Shown: positions 24,166-34,018, counted from the first letter of the stretch. The stretch: 64,000 nt of DNA from an uncultured Anaerobiospirillum sp. (GCA_944390115.1 CALXOW010000005.1:28843-92842), one strand, 5' to 3'. Notes: a model not told the origin generated them from the sequence alone. Made by a program: numbers and translations.

Positions 24166-25674
24166 CTACTTCTTAAAGCTGGAAGCCAGGCGCATAATCT
24201 CGACCTGGTCAAAGTTCTGCTTGTCCACAAAGCCGGTGACGTGACCTTCGCACATTACCATGATGCGGTCGGACATACCCATAAGTTCTGGCATTTCCGA
24301 GGAAATCATGATGATGGACTTGCCTTGCTTCAGCTGATCAAGCATTAAGGTATAGATTTCGTACTTGGCACCAACGTCGATACCACGGGTTGGCTCGTCG
24401 AAGATGATGATGTCCGAATTGGTCAAAAGCCAGCGGGCAATTAACACCTTCTGTTGGTTACCACCAGAGAGGTTCTTGATTGGAACCTGCAGGTTTGGCG
24501 TCTTTACGTTGAGCTCTTTACAAGCCTTCTCGGCGGCTGGAGCGCGCTTGGTGGTGTCCAAGATACCCATATGGGCAAAGGACTTCTGCGCGGCAATAAC
24601 CGTGTTATCTAAGATCGACAAGATGCCAAAGATACCGTTTTGACGGCGCTCTTCGGTTAACAGGGCGATACCGTTGCGCTTAGCATCGCGCACCGAGTTT
24701 ACCTTGATCTCCTTGCCGTCCTTGAAGATCTTGCCGTGATCTAAGGCGCGTAAGCCGAAGATAGTCTCCACGAGCTCAGTACGCTGGGCACCAACCAGAC
24801 CACCAATACCTAAGATCTCGCCACGGTGTAACTGGAAGTTAACATCCTTGAACGAACGTGGGTTCGCGGCAGTGAAGTCCTTGACCTCGAGGACGACTTC
24901 CTCTTGAGGGGCTGGAGCATCGGTGCGTGGTGGGAAGCGGTTGGACATATCACGGCCCACCATCTTCTTGATGATGAAGTCTTGGTCGATGTCCTTGGCG
25001 GCATAAGTACCGATGTACTTGCCGTCACGCATAATGGTGACGTCATCGGAGATCTTTAAGATCTCTTCCATCTTGTGGGAGATGTAGATGATCGAACGGC
25101 CTTCGTCACGCAGCTTGTTGATAATCTTGAACAGATACTCAACCTCGTTCTCAGTTAACGAAGAGGTTGGCTCGTCCATGATGATGATCTTGGCGTCATA
25201 GGAAATGGCGCGGGCGATTTCCACCAGCTGGAGCTTGGAGGCAGAGACGCGGCCTGCTAATTCCTTCGGGTCAACGTCCAGGCCAATGCTCTTGAACAGA
25301 GCAATGGTCTTGTCGTACATGGCCTGATGGTCAACAAAACCGTACTTCTTGGGGAAGCGACCAATCCACACATTTTCCATGACCGAGCGGAAGCGGATTG
25401 GGTGCAGCTCTTGGTGAATCATGGAAATACCCATGGCAAGAGCCGTCTTGGTGTTTGGAATGTCATTAATGGACTTGCCATTAAATAAGATCTCACCCTC
25501 ATCTGGGTGATACAGACCAAACAGACATTTCATGAGCGTTGATTTACCGGCGCCGTTCTCACCCATTAAGGCGTGCACAGTGCCTGGTCTTACCTTTAGA
25601 TTGGCGTGGTCAAGTGCCAATACACCAGGGAAGCGCTTCACGATATCGTTCATCTCAAGGATGTACTGACTCAT
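24166..25674 (-). CDS. mglA: galactose/methyl-galactoside ABC transporter ATPase MglA
   Basis: MglA is the double ATPase of the transporter. The 502-aa protein has two nucleotide-binding domains. The first carries GENGAGKSTLMK near residue 38, signature VSASKLQLVEIARA and IIMDEPTSSL. The second has a degenerate P-loop (GIGGLVGAQRTEL), LSGGNQQKVLIARW and IIFDEPTRGID. This layout is that of the RbsA/XylG/MglA carbohydrate group. Length is typical. The gap to mglB contains two hairpins, which would lower mglAC relative to mglB. Confidence 0.95.
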   Translation of the reverse strand: MSQYILEMNDIVKRFPGVLALDHANLKVRPGTVHALMGENGAGKSTLMKCLFGLYHPDEGEILFNGKSINDIPNTKTALAMGISMIHQELHPIRFRSVMENVWIGRFPKKYGFVDHQAMYDKTIALFKSIGLDVDPKELAGRVSASKLQLVEIARAISYDAKIIIMDEPTSSLTENEVEYLFKIINKLRDEGRSIIYISHKMEEILKISDDVTIMRDGKYIGTYAAKDIDQDFIIKKMVGRDMSNRFPPRTDAPAPQEEVVLEVKDFTAANPRSFKDVNFQLHRGEILGIGGLVGAQRTELVETIFGLRALDHGKIFKDGKEIKVNSVRDAKRNGIALLTEERRQNGIFGILSILDNTVIAAQKSFAHMGILDTTKRAPAAEKACKELNVKTPNLQVPIKNLSGGNQQKVLIARWLLTNSDIIIFDEPTRGIDVGAKYEIYTLMLDQLKQGKSIIMISSEMPELMGMSDRIMVMCEGHVTGFVDKQNFDQVEIMRLASSFKK

Positions 25675-25759
25675 GAATTTGATCCTCGTAACTGCGTAAA
25701 GCGCTTGTGGTCAGCGTGCGTTTAGGCGCTTATTCGGTAAGGCCTAGCGCTTGGCTGAT

Positions 25760-25797
25760 AGTGCCGCCGCACCCCCTAAAAGGAGTGCGGCAGCACT
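25760..25797 (-). terminator. GC-rich hairpin in the mglB-mglA gap
   Basis: AGTGCCGCCGCAC pairs with GTGCGGCAGCACT (one mismatch) with a 12-base loop region. It may protect the mglB message or partly stop transcription before mglA. Confidence 0.6.
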
Positions 25798-26079
25798 AAG
25801 TTTCCACTGTAAGAGCTTGTGATGCCTGCGGCATCAGGGCTCAAACCTAGTGCCTTCTAAGCTTGCCCGTTAGGGGGCACTAGGTGCTTTACGCTTTGGA
25901 CGTAGACTGAGCCCTGAGATGAACTGCGCGCGGCAGCTCATCTCAAGGCTCAGTCCCCAACGACCCACCGTGCTGTCAGGTCGGCTCAGGGAGCTTTCTT
26001 TTTGAAGTTAGCTCTTGTTAAGAGCTGATGCTTGGGGAGTGGCCTGAGAGGGGTGGGGCGGGGCTGAAAACTGAAAAAA

Positions 26080-26150
26080 ACCGCCCAGTCGGCCGCCGCT
26101 GCGGCAAGACAGCCGAGCTGTGCTCTTGCTTGTGGCGTCTTCTGGGCGGT
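26080..26150 (-). terminator. attenuator/terminator after mglB
   Basis: ACCGCCCAG at 26080-26088 and CTGGGCGGT at 26142-26150 enclose a structured interior with GCCGC/GCGGC. On the minus strand the stem is followed by seven T residues. It lies just after the mglB stop, where partial termination commonly raises binding-protein levels over the transporter core. Confidence 0.8.
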
Positions 26151-26203
26151 GCCTCAGAGCTTTTTTGCTCTTGGGCTTTAGCTTTCAGCTCAACAGAGAA
26201 CTA

Positions 26204-27232
26204 TTACATGAAGTCCTTGTAGTTCTCTTGGGTTACGCGAACGTATGGAATCCAGACGTACTTGCCATCGGTGATCTTGTAGCCGATGCTCTGCTCGGTA
26301 ACCTCACCACCGCTTGCTACTTGGTTAGCAATGCGAACAGCGGCAGTACCCTGGTTAACAGCGTCGTTTAAGGAGGTACCTAACATCTGGCCCTTGGAAA
26401 TGGCTTGCAGAGCTGGAGCGGTAGCGTCAACACCAACGACTGGGATGAACTTGGAAGGATCCTTGCCATCGGTACCTAAGTTGTAGCCCTCAGACTTTAA
26501 GGCCTCAACTGCACCTAAAGCCATGTCGTCGTTGTTAGCTAAAACGGCCTCAATGCCATCAACACCTAAGGAGGTGATGAAATTCTTCATCTTGTCGTGG
26601 CCTTGAACCTTATCCCAGTTAGCGTTGTCAGCACCAACCTCAACGATGTCTAAGCCAGCGTCCTTCATAGCCTTGACGCAGTACTCAGAACGTAAGGTAG
26701 CGTCCTGGTGGCCTTGCTCGCCCTTGATTAAGATGTACTGGAGCTTGCCGTCCTTGTTCTTATCAGCCTCTGGGTGAGCCTTGAAGTACTCAGCAATTAA
26801 CTGACCGCCGATGGTGCCCGACTCCTCAGCCTTAGCGCCAACGTAGTAGGCCTTATCCCAGCCGTCTAACACAGCCTTGTCTGGCTCACGGTTGATGAAG
26901 ACGATTGGTAAGTCAGCAGCCTTAGCCTTGTCAGCTAAAGGACCAGCGGCCGAACGGTCTACTGGGTTGATGATTAAGGCGTTAACACCCTTGGTGATGA
27001 AGGTATCAACTTGGTCGTTCTGCATTGGCTGACGGTTTTGCGAGTCTACGAGCTCGATCTCAGCGCCTAAGCTTTCAGCGGCCTTTTGCATGTTGTTGCG
27101 AACGCCAGTCATGAAAGTATCGTCGAACTTGTAAATGCAAGAACCGATCAGAACATCGCTTGCTTGAGCGGTGCCAGCAGCAGCGGTTGCAAATAAAGCG
27201 GCAGCAGCAACAGCAATCAGTGACTTCTTCAT
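26204..27232 (-). CDS. mglB: galactose/glucose periplasmic binding protein MglB
   Basis: MglB captures galactose or glucose in the periplasm for MglAC and can also signal to chemoreceptors. The 342-aa protein has a signal peptide (cleavage after AQA near residue 24), the periplasmic-binding fold (IGSCIYKFDDTFMTGVRNNM, ALIINPVDRSAA) and a calcium-binding loop (DKNKDGKLQ, with the later GEQGHQDA). AGAGGG precedes the ATG. It is first in the mglBAC unit. Confidence 0.95.
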   Translation of the reverse strand: MKKSLIAVAAAALFATAAAGTAQASDVLIGSCIYKFDDTFMTGVRNNMQKAAESLGAEIELVDSQNRQPMQNDQVDTFITKGVNALIINPVDRSAAGPLADKAKAADLPIVFINREPDKAVLDGWDKAYYVGAKAEESGTIGGQLIAEYFKAHPEADKNKDGKLQYILIKGEQGHQDATLRSEYCVKAMKDAGLDIVEVGADNANWDKVQGHDKMKNFITSLGVDGIEAVLANNDDMALGAVEALKSEGYNLGTDGKDPSKFIPVVGVDATAPALQAISKGQMLGTSLNDAVNQGTAAVRIANQVASGGEVTEQSIGYKITDGKYVWIPYVRVTQENYKDFM

Positions 27233-27493
27233 AGATTAGTAACCCTCTACAGTGAATCAGCCTTAAGGTTTGGCCCCCTAGACTCTGTTGGTGGTAGCGC
27301 TAGATGCTACCCTGGGCGCAACCTCAGGACACGCTCATGATAGAGAGTTGTCGGGGTAAAAAATGAGAAACTCATCATGTTTTGGATTAAAGAAAATTAG
27401 ACGTAATCGGTAGTGATAGCGCTTAGTTCTTAGTCAAGATACCACGCAAACCCGCATTCGTAAGCCAATGTTACAAATTTTCACGACCTTTTG

Positions 27494-27507
27494 TGGTAAC
27501 GTTTACA
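27494..27507 (-). promoter_or_regulatory. LacI/GalR-family operator upstream of mglB
   Basis: TGGTAA-CG-TTTACA is a palindrome around CG; its right half matches the GalR/GalS half-site (NTTACA) fully and its left half partly. A weaker relative, GTGATAGCGCTTAGTT, lies at about 27412-27427, 80 bases away. A GalS-like repressor is likely, but no repressor gene is in the window. Confidence 0.55.
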
Positions 27508-27526
27508 TTGAACTTTATGCTAACTT

Positions 27527-27542
27527 TGTGAGTGAGCTCACA
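27527..27542. promoter_or_regulatory. CRP (cAMP receptor protein) binding site
   Basis: TGTGA-GTGAGC-TCACA is a perfect match to TGTGA-N6-TCACA. It lies 295 bases upstream of mglB with the operator between, so CRP activation of mglBAC is expected. Confidence 0.8.
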
Positions 27543-28355
27543 CTATGCTTTTTTGACCCTCGTTGACTGTGTCATTTGCGAAGGACGGGGCGCAACTCAC
27601 CGCACTTGCGTGCGTATTGCGCTCAATTGTTAATAAAAGTCATTAGCGCGTATAATCCTGATAAAATCGGTGTTTAGAACGTAAATGGCCGTAGCGCCGA
27701 GTAGAGAGTAGGGAAAAGTTTGACCTAAGCTGTGCTTTTGCCGTAAAGGCACGAAGATTGCGCACGGATAGTCATAAGAGTGGTTAACCATTGCTAACCG
27801 TATAACATGAAATGGTCATTTTTAGCATGGTTTTAACCTGGCCCAAACGGCTCTTTTAGGTGGTTTGGCGGGTGATAAATGCGATAAATATCAGCTTTTG
27901 TTAATGTTACTTAATTACATCAGATCTGTGAGCAAGATCGATGTGAACCCTCACACCAAAAACGCAATTTGGGGACATTTTTAGGCTGGCAGGCCGTCTT
28001 AACCACCGTGCCTTGCTTGTCAAGCCCTAATTTGTCCTGAGCTCGGGGTGTGAACCGCATTATTGCGCTGGCAGCGCGCTCTCAGTCCTGCTCTTGGGAT
28101 GGTTTCCACGCCAACTTACGGCTGAGTTAGGTCGGAGCGCTGTCTGGATTGAGCAGGAGAGCGACTGACCCGTGTGCGTGGTCTAAGCCGTGATCGGCCT
28201 GAACAGTGGTGCCCATAGACGAGATCGGCCAGTGATGTCTTAGGGCGCGTTTGGTCAGTGCTATGAGAGCGCGCGGAGTGGCTTGCCTTGTCAGTGGCGA
28301 TGGGATGGCGCACTGTGTGCGGTAGGGGCGGGAGTGTGGTAGGGCGGTAAAAATA
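27543..28355. other. gene-free 0.8-kb region between mgl promoter and proS terminator
   Basis: No credible ORF. It is AT-rich up to about 27930 and GC-rich after. It contains a good plus-strand promoter (27627-27656), a TGCC-GTAAA-GGCA hairpin near 27738, and a TGTGA-N4-TCACA palindrome near 27940. A minus-strand 65-codon frame at 28116-28313 lacks a ribosome site. A regulatory RNA is possible. Confidence 0.5.
27627..27656 (+). promoter_or_regulatory. sigma70-like promoter reading away from mgl
   Basis: TTGTTA at 27627-27632 and TATAAT at 27651-27656 are separated by 18 bases. No gene lies downstream for 2.7 kb on that strand, so the product, if any, would be non-coding. Confidence 0.55.
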
Positions 28356-28387
28356 AAGCCCCAGCGCTGCGAGGCAGGCGGGGGCTT
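28356..28387 (-). terminator. terminator after proS
   Basis: AAGCCCC at 28356-28362 and GGGGCTT at 28381-28387 with inner G-C pairs; the minus strand continues TATTTTT. Confidence 0.8.
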
Positions 28388-28412
28388 GCAGTACGGGGAC
28401 TGCGATTTAATC

Positions 28413-30137
28413 TTAGAGACCTAACTTTTGCTTTAAGGCAGCTAAGACTTGGTCCTTGGCAATGAACTCGCGCTCACCGGTGCGGCGGTTCTTGTACTCG
28501 AGCTGGCCGTTAGCTAAGGCCTTAGCACCGACGGTGATAACGTGTGGAATGCCGATTAACTCCATGTCCGAGAACATAACACCGGCCCGCTCGTCGCGAT
28601 CATCGTAGAGTACCTCAACGCCTAAGTCCTCGAGCTCTTGGTAGAGCTTCTCGGCCTCGGCCTTGACTTCCTCGCTCTTACCTAAGCCAATGGCGACGAT
28701 GCCGACCATGAATGGGGCCATGGAATCAGGCCAGACGATACCCTTATCGTCGTGGTGCTGCTCGATGGCAGCAGCGATGACGCGGGTGACACCGATACCG
28801 TAGCAGCCCATCTCCATTGGGATGTTCTGACCCTTGCTGTCAGTGACGGTGGCGCCCATGGCCTGCGAGTACTTGGTGCCGAGCATAAAGACCTGGCCCA
28901 CCTCAATGCCCTTACGCAGCTTGATGTGGCCCTTGCCATCTGGGCTTGGATCACCTTCCTCGACATTACGTAAGTCAGCGACTTCGTAAGTTGGGATATC
29001 GCGATCTAAGTTGACGTTGATTAAGTGGTAGCCATCCTCGTTGGCGCCGCAAGCAAAGTTGCTCATGACATTGGCGTTGCGATCGAAGATGATGCGGCCC
29101 TTAAAGCCCACAGGGCCTAACGAACCTGGGTGGGCCCCCATTAACGCGGCGATCTCTTCGTCGGAGGCAAACTCAACTGGGGTCGAGATACCCTCAATCT
29201 TACCTGCCTTAACCTCGTTTAACTCTTGGTTACCGCGCAGGCACAGCATGATGAGCTCGCAGGAGCCGTCTTCCTTAGGCTCACCACGCACGACTAAGCT
29301 CTTTAAGACGTTGTTCGCGTCCATCTTGAGGGCCGCAGCAGCTTCGTCCACGGTATGGCAACCTGGGGTTGGGGCCTTGCTGTATGGCTCACCTGCCGGA
29401 CCACGTTGTTCAGTTGGAGCTAAAGCCTCGGCCATCTCGATGTTGGCCGCGTAGTTCGACTCATCGGAGTAAGCGATCGTGTCTTCACCGGCCTCAGCTA
29501 AGACCTGGAACTCGTGGGAGTGGTTACCACCGATACTGCCAGTGTCGGCCTCGACCGCGCGGAAGGTCAGGCCTAAGCGGGTGAAGATGGCGCTGTAAGC
29601 GTCATACATATCCTGATAGGTCTGCTCTAAGCTCTCGTGGTCAATATGGAAGGAGTAGGCGTCCTTCATAATGAACTCACGGCCGCGCATCACACCAAAG
29701 CGTGGACGCATCTCGTCGCGGAACTTGGTCTGGATTTGGTAGAGATTAAGTGGCAGCTGACGGGCGGACTTAATCTCGTTGCGGCATAAGGCGGTGATCA
29801 CCTCTTCGTGGGTAGGACCTAAGACGAACTCATTCTCCTTGCGGTCCTTGAGGCGGCACAGCTCTGGGCCATACTTGACGTAGCGGCCCGACTCACGCCA
29901 CAGATCGGCTGGCTGCACGACTGGCATCGAGATCTCAATGGCGCCCTTCTTATTCATTTCCTCGCGCACAATGGCCTCGACCTTGTGCAGCACTCTAAGG
30001 CCGGTGGGCAACCAGTTGTAGATACCGGAGGCGACCTGACGAATCAGACCGGCACGTAACATCAGGCGGTGGCTATCGACCACGGCCTCAACTGGATTCT
30101 CTTTTAACGTTGAGAGCAAGTAACGACTTGTGCGCAT
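28413..30137 (-). CDS. proS: prolyl-tRNA synthetase
   Basis: ProS charges tRNA-Pro. The 574-aa protein is of the bacterial type. Class II motif 2 is near [20 protein letters not shown], the editing (INS) domain is at about residues 220-400, motif 3 is in [20 protein letters not shown], and the anticodon-binding domain is at the end ([20 protein letters not shown]). Length matches E. coli ProS (572). Its upstream leader holds a duplicated AAAATTTAACCTT. Confidence 0.97.
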   Translation of the reverse strand: MRTSRYLLSTLKENPVEAVVDSHRLMLRAGLIRQVASGIYNWLPTGLRVLHKVEAIVREEMNKKGAIEISMPVVQPADLWRESGRYVKYGPELCRLKDRKENEFVLGPTHEEVITALCRNEIKSARQLPLNLYQIQTKFRDEMRPRFGVMRGREFIMKDAYSFHIDHESLEQTYQDMYDAYSAIFTRLGLTFRAVEADTGSIGGNHSHEFQVLAEAGEDTIAYSDESNYAANIEMAEALAPTEQRGPAGEPYSKAPTPGCHTVDEAAAALKMDANNVLKSLVVRGEPKEDGSCELIMLCLRGNQELNEVKAGKIEGISTPVEFASDEEIAALMGAHPGSLGPVGFKGRIIFDRNANVMSNFACGANEDGYHLINVNLDRDIPTYEVADLRNVEEGDPSPDGKGHIKLRKGIEVGQVFMLGTKYSQAMGATVTDSKGQNIPMEMGCYGIGVTRVIAAAIEQHHDDKGIVWPDSMAPFMVGIVAIGLGKSEEVKAEAEKLYQELEDLGVEVLYDDRDERAGVMFSDMELIGIPHVITVGAKALANGQLEYKNRRTGEREFIAKDQVLAALKQKLGL

Positions 30138-30140
30138 GAC

Positions 30141-30182
30141 AAAATTTAACCTTCGTTAAAATTTAACCTTTATTAGGTTAAG
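30141..30182 (-). promoter_or_regulatory. TTAACC repeats in the proS leader
   Basis: AAAATTTAACCTT occurs twice in a row just upstream of the proS start, and the second copy forms a TTAACCT-TTATT-AGGTTAA hairpin at 30163-30181. It could be an operator or a leader structure. Confidence 0.4.
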
Positions 30183-30395
30183 GCACCCTAAACTAGGACT
30201 TAAAGCGCAGGCCGCTTAGGCGCGCGCAGTCCAAAATCCCCTTATTTTAGTGAGGCCGGTGCGCACAATCAACGTCGCGCACCGGATAAATTTGCGCAAG
30301 GCCATACAGATTTAGGCCTTTTGCGCTATAGTTTTCTTAATGTCAGCTTACAATGAGCGCGCCGGTTCACCCTGGAGCGCGCAAGTGAGGTGGGA

Positions 30396-30623
30396 ATGAT
30401 TTACTTAGTGACCTTTGGCATCTTTTGTGTGTTTGTGCTGTGCATGGCGCTCAGTCTGATTTTCAAGCGCGGTGCGCTCAAGAGCGAGAGCGAGGCTCAC
30501 GCCATCTTAGAGGGCATCAACTGCGCGGCTTGTGCTAACACCTCCTGCGGCTTTAACGGCAAAAAGGAGCATAAGCCAACCAAGCATTGCATGCACGAGC
30601 CGATTGAGTTCCAACAGGTTTAG
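30396..30623 (+). CDS. nqrM: Na+-translocating NADH:quinone reductase maturation factor NqrM
   Basis: NqrM delivers iron to the Cys-coordinated centre between NqrD and NqrE. The 75-aa protein has one N-terminal membrane helix (IYLVTFGIFCVFVLCMALSL) and the family Cys motif NCAACANTSCGF, with a further Cys near the end. The ATG at 30396 follows GAGG at 30387-30390; a GTG two codons earlier is less likely. It precedes apbE; the nqrA-F genes are not here. Confidence 0.88.
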   Translation: MIYLVTFGIFCVFVLCMALSLIFKRGALKSESEAHAILEGINCAACANTSCGFNGKKEHKPTKHCMHEPIEFQQV

Positions 30624-30663
30624 GCCTTAATCCAGCAGGTTTAGGCCCTAGAGGGAGGTTGTA

Positions 30664-31788
30664 ATGAAGGTAACAAAAGTACTGACCGCGTCGCTCTTAG
30701 CTTTATCTTTGGTGGCATTAAGCGGCTGTGGTAAGGAGCAGACGCCGGTGGGCGGCACGAGTGGTGATGTGCTCACCCAGCCTTTTACTGAAGTCACCAA
30801 GATCAATGGTCAGGTTTTTGGTACCTTCTATTACATCACGGTGCCAGGCGGCTATCCTGGTGGTGAGGACACCTTACGCTCGGACGCCGAATTTGTCTTC
30901 ACCAAGGTGGGCAAGGCCATTTCGACCTTTGATAAGACGGCCGAAATTGCCCGCTTCAATGAGCACCACAGCACCGGTGACTTCCCAATCTCAAGCTACT
31001 TAGGTCAGGTGCTCGAGGAAGTGCAACGCCAGTCGCGCCGCATCGGCCAAGCGATGGATCCAACGGTAGGACCGCTGGTCAACCTCTGGGGCTTTGGTCC
31101 AAAAGGTCAAATTGAGCATGCCCCAACTGATGAGCAGATCGCCGAGACTAAGACCTATGTCGGCTTAGACAAGTTCTCGCTGCGTAGAGCTGGGGGCACG
31201 GCCTTCTTAGTTAAGACCGACCCACGCGTCGAGCTTGACCTCTCGACCATTGGTGAGGGCTTAGCAGCCGATGAGCTCGCGGCCATCATGGACCAAAAGG
31301 GTGTGGCAAATTACATGATCGCCATTGCCGGTGCCATTCGCTCCAAGGGCGCCAACCCTGAGGGCAAGCTCTGGCGCGTCGGCATTGAAGACCCATTAAG
31401 CAACGGCCAAAAGGTCTTTACCGCTGTCTGCCCGCAGGGCATGGCGATCTCGACTGCTGGTTCTTACCGCAACTTCTTTATCGACGATAAGACCAACAAC
31501 TTCTACTCCCACGTGATTGACCCGAAGACCGGCCGTCCAATTGCCCACCGCACCGTCTCGGTCTCGGTGGTTGATCGCGCTGCTTTAGTGACCGATGCCT
31601 TGGATACCGGCTTGTTAGTCATGGGCGCCAAGAAGGCCGTCGACTGGGGCAATAAGAACGACGTCGCGGTCTATGCCATCGAAATCGATGAGCAGGGCAA
31701 GGCCAAGGAAACGCACTCGCGCGCCTTTGACGTTTACCTCAAGTGCCAGGTGCATCATAACCTCACTCAGACCGTACCCCTCGAGTAA
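30664..31788 (+). CDS. apbE: FAD:protein FMN transferase ApbE
   Basis: ApbE attaches FMN covalently to threonines of NqrB, NqrC or RnfG/D. The 374-aa lipoprotein has lipobox ALSGC (Cys near residue 22) and then the family motifs AMDPTVGPLVNLWGFGP, LDLSTIGEGLAADELA, ISTAGSYRNF, SHVIDPKTGRP and VTDALDTGLLVMG. GAGGG precedes the ATG. The usual GGEIRTKG is AGAIRSKG here. Together with nqrM it is a maturation pair for Na+-NQR. Confidence 0.93.
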   Translation: MKVTKVLTASLLALSLVALSGCGKEQTPVGGTSGDVLTQPFTEVTKINGQVFGTFYYITVPGGYPGGEDTLRSDAEFVFTKVGKAISTFDKTAEIARFNEHHSTGDFPISSYLGQVLEEVQRQSRRIGQAMDPTVGPLVNLWGFGPKGQIEHAPTDEQIAETKTYVGLDKFSLRRAGGTAFLVKTDPRVELDLSTIGEGLAADELAAIMDQKGVANYMIAIAGAIRSKGANPEGKLWRVGIEDPLSNGQKVFTAVCPQGMAISTAGSYRNFFIDDKTNNFYSHVIDPKTGRPIAHRTVSVSVVDRAALVTDALDTGLLVMGAKKAVDWGNKNDVAVYAIEIDEQGKAKETHSRAFDVYLKCQVHHNLTQTVPLE

Positions 31789-31829
31789 GACCAGCTCGCA
31801 GCGCACCTTCTGCCTCTGGTTAGAGCGCA

Positions 31830-32460
31830 CTCAAAGCGAGCTTCAGTCTGGCTCAGTGAGCTCAACTCGAGTCCAGGTGCTCACAGGACGCACCCGGCGT
31901 AGGTACCAAGCGGGCTGAGCAATAGTGCTGACTCAGTACGTGCCCAGCGCAGGCCCATAACCAGCTCAGTGCGTGTGCCCAGAATGTGTTGGGTGCAAGC
32001 TCTCAGCAGATTGAGCCAGAGCGCTCTGAGCGTGTGCTTGCTAAGCTGAGCGCAGGCACTAAGCGAGCTTAGTACGTACCTCGATGGTGCTCGTGCGCGT
32101 ACTTCAAACGAGCTGACCTCGGTTGGCATAGCCGTAAGATACCCAGTGGGTTTAGCTCGTTTCCAGATTAAGCTCAGAGTGGGCTCCCAACGAGCTGAGC
32201 TTGCTACGCTCAGCGTGAACGTAAGTGAGCTTAGTACGGCCCTGAGTGTGTGCCAAACGCTCCAAGGGACTGCGCTCAGCGCGCCTCAAGCGGACTGAGC
32301 GTAGCGTGCTGAGAGCGCGCTTAATACATCCCAGCGTGGGCTCATAGGCTCATAACAAGTTCAGTGCGCTGCGAGCGGCTTAGTTCGCGCGTGGTTCGCA
32401 TAGCGCGCTTAATACGGGTGCCTAGTTGATGCGGCGCATAGTTCAGGGCGCACTGAGCGG
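31830..32460. repeat. degenerate repeat region between apbE and mpl
   Basis: About 630 bases without a credible gene. Variants of AGCGAGCTTAGTACG, AGCTGAGCG and GCTCAGTGCG recur many times, with a rough spacing of 30-70 bases. The pattern looks like an old tandem array. Confidence 0.5.
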
Positions 32461-32525
32461 GCGCCGTGGCGGCGCATGCGCGGTGCGGCAGGTGGCGCGC
32501 CCAGGGCGGCGCGATCGGCTACAAT

Positions 32526-32583
32526 AGCCAAGACTTAGGCTTACTCCCCAGGGTGGGAGAGGGCCGGGGTCTTGGCTTTTTTA
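32526..32583 (+). terminator. long hairpin with T-run just before mpl
   Basis: AGCCAAGAC at 32526-32534 pairs with GTCTTGGCT at 32569-32577 and is followed by TTTTTTATT. An inner CTCCC/GGGAG stem extends it. A TACAAT at 32519-32524 lies just upstream. It is 25 bases before the mpl start, so it could be an attenuator or simply end upstream transcription. Confidence 0.7.
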
Positions 32584-32607
32584 TTCTTGCGAGAAGCGAG
32601 TTTTGTC

Positions 32608-33978
32608 ATGCACATTCATATCCTTGGTATTTGCGGCACCTTTATGGGCGGTATTGCCCTGATTGCACAGCAGGCTGGGCATAAAGTCACGGGCTCAGAC
32701 CAAAATGTCTATCCCCCAATGAACGATGAGCTCAAGGAGGCGGGCATTGAGATTTACCAAGGCTATGGCGCCGAGCAGCTTGATAGCAAGCCTGACCTCA
32801 TCGTGGTGGGCAATGTCATGAAGCGCGGCATGCCGGTGGTGGAGCGCATGCTCAATGAGCGTATGAACTACGTCTCAGGCCCTCAGTTCTTAGAGGACCT
32901 CTATCTGCGCCACAAGACCGTGCTCGCGGTCTCGGGCACCCACGGCAAGACCACCACCACGGCCATGCTCACTTGGATCTTAGAGGCCACGGGCCGTAAC
33001 CCAAGCTTCTTAGTGGGCGGTATCCCTGAGAACTTTGGTTACTCGGCGCGCGCCACCGCCAGTGAGTACTTTGTGATTGAGGCCGATGAGTACGACTGCG
33101 CCTTCTTTGATAAGCGCTCCAAGTTCGTCCACTATCACCCGAATATCGCCATTATCAACAATATCGAGTTTGACCACGCCGATATCTTCAACAGCATCGA
33201 AGACATCAAGAAGCAATTCCACCAGATGGTGCGCATTGTCCCAAGCTCGGGTACGGTCATCTACCCTGCTCACGACCAAAATGCCGTGGACACCATCAAG
33301 AAGGGCCTGTGGTCGAAGAGTATCGCCGTCGGAGCTGAGGACTGCCCTTATACCATTGAGCTCACCCACGAAGATGGCTCAGCTTTCAAGGTCATCGAGC
33401 AAGCAAGCGGCGCCGAGCTGTGCGCGGTTACTTTGGCCGCTACCGGTGTGCACAATGCCCACAATGCCTTTATGGCGCTGTTAGCAGCCAAGTCCATTGG
33501 CATTGACTTTAAGGACGGCGCCCAGGCTCTGGCCACCTTTAAGATGCCAAAGCGCCGCATGGAGCTCGTCGGCACCATTGGGGACATCAAGGTCTATGAC
33601 GACTTTGCTCACCACCCAACCGCGATTGCCACCACCTTAGAGGGGCTGCGCAAGAATGTCGGTCCAGAGCGCCGCATTGTCTGCGTCTTTGAGCCACGCT
33701 CCAACTCGATGAAGATGGGCGCTAACCGCGAGTTCTTAGGTGCCTCCTTTGCCGCCGCCGATGAGGTCTTTGTCTATCACAACGAGGCCGTGCACTGGGA
33801 TATGTCGATCTTAGAGCGCGACTGCCCAAAGCCTCTGCACATCATCATGACCAACACCCAAGACCTGATCGATGCTGTGGTCAAGGCCACCGACGAGCAC
33901 ACCACGGTTGTGGTCATGAGCAACGGCGGCTTTGAGAACGTCAAGGGCCGCTTAGTCGATGCCCTCAAGGCCCGCTAA
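32608..33978 (+). CDS. mpl: UDP-N-acetylmuramate:tripeptide ligase Mpl
   Basis: Mpl recycles murein tripeptide by joining it to UDP-MurNAc. The 456-aa protein begins MHIHILGICGTFMGGIALIA (nucleotide-binding start of the Mur ligase fold). It has the ATP site VSGTHGKTTTTAML near residue 112, NIEFDHADIF, and the Mpl-type YDDFAHHPTAIATTLEGLR. The ATG at 32608 matches the family start; an extension to 32572 covers the hairpin. Its last 90 bases are duplicated 2.4 kb downstream. Confidence 0.95.
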   Translation: MHIHILGICGTFMGGIALIAQQAGHKVTGSDQNVYPPMNDELKEAGIEIYQGYGAEQLDSKPDLIVVGNVMKRGMPVVERMLNERMNYVSGPQFLEDLYLRHKTVLAVSGTHGKTTTTAMLTWILEATGRNPSFLVGGIPENFGYSARATASEYFVIEADEYDCAFFDKRSKFVHYHPNIAIINNIEFDHADIFNSIEDIKKQFHQMVRIVPSSGTVIYPAHDQNAVDTIKKGLWSKSIAVGAEDCPYTIELTHEDGSAFKVIEQASGAELCAVTLAATGVHNAHNAFMALLAAKSIGIDFKDGAQALATFKMPKRRMELVGTIGDIKVYDDFAHHPTAIATTLEGLRKNVGPERRIVCVFEPRSNSMKMGANREFLGASFAAADEVFVYHNEAVHWDMSILERDCPKPLHIIMTNTQDLIDAVVKATDEHTTVVVMSNGGFENVKGRLVDALKAR

Positions 33979-34018
33979 GCCCCGGTGCTTAAGCCCCAGC
34001 GTTTAGGGGTTGCCATAG

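Noticed and set aside
27939-27953. Second CRP site (TGTGAACCCTCACA)
   Set aside because: The spacer is four bases instead of six, so it is not a normal CRP site.
28116-28313. 65-codon minus-strand frame
   Set aside because: No ribosome site and very basic, low-information composition.
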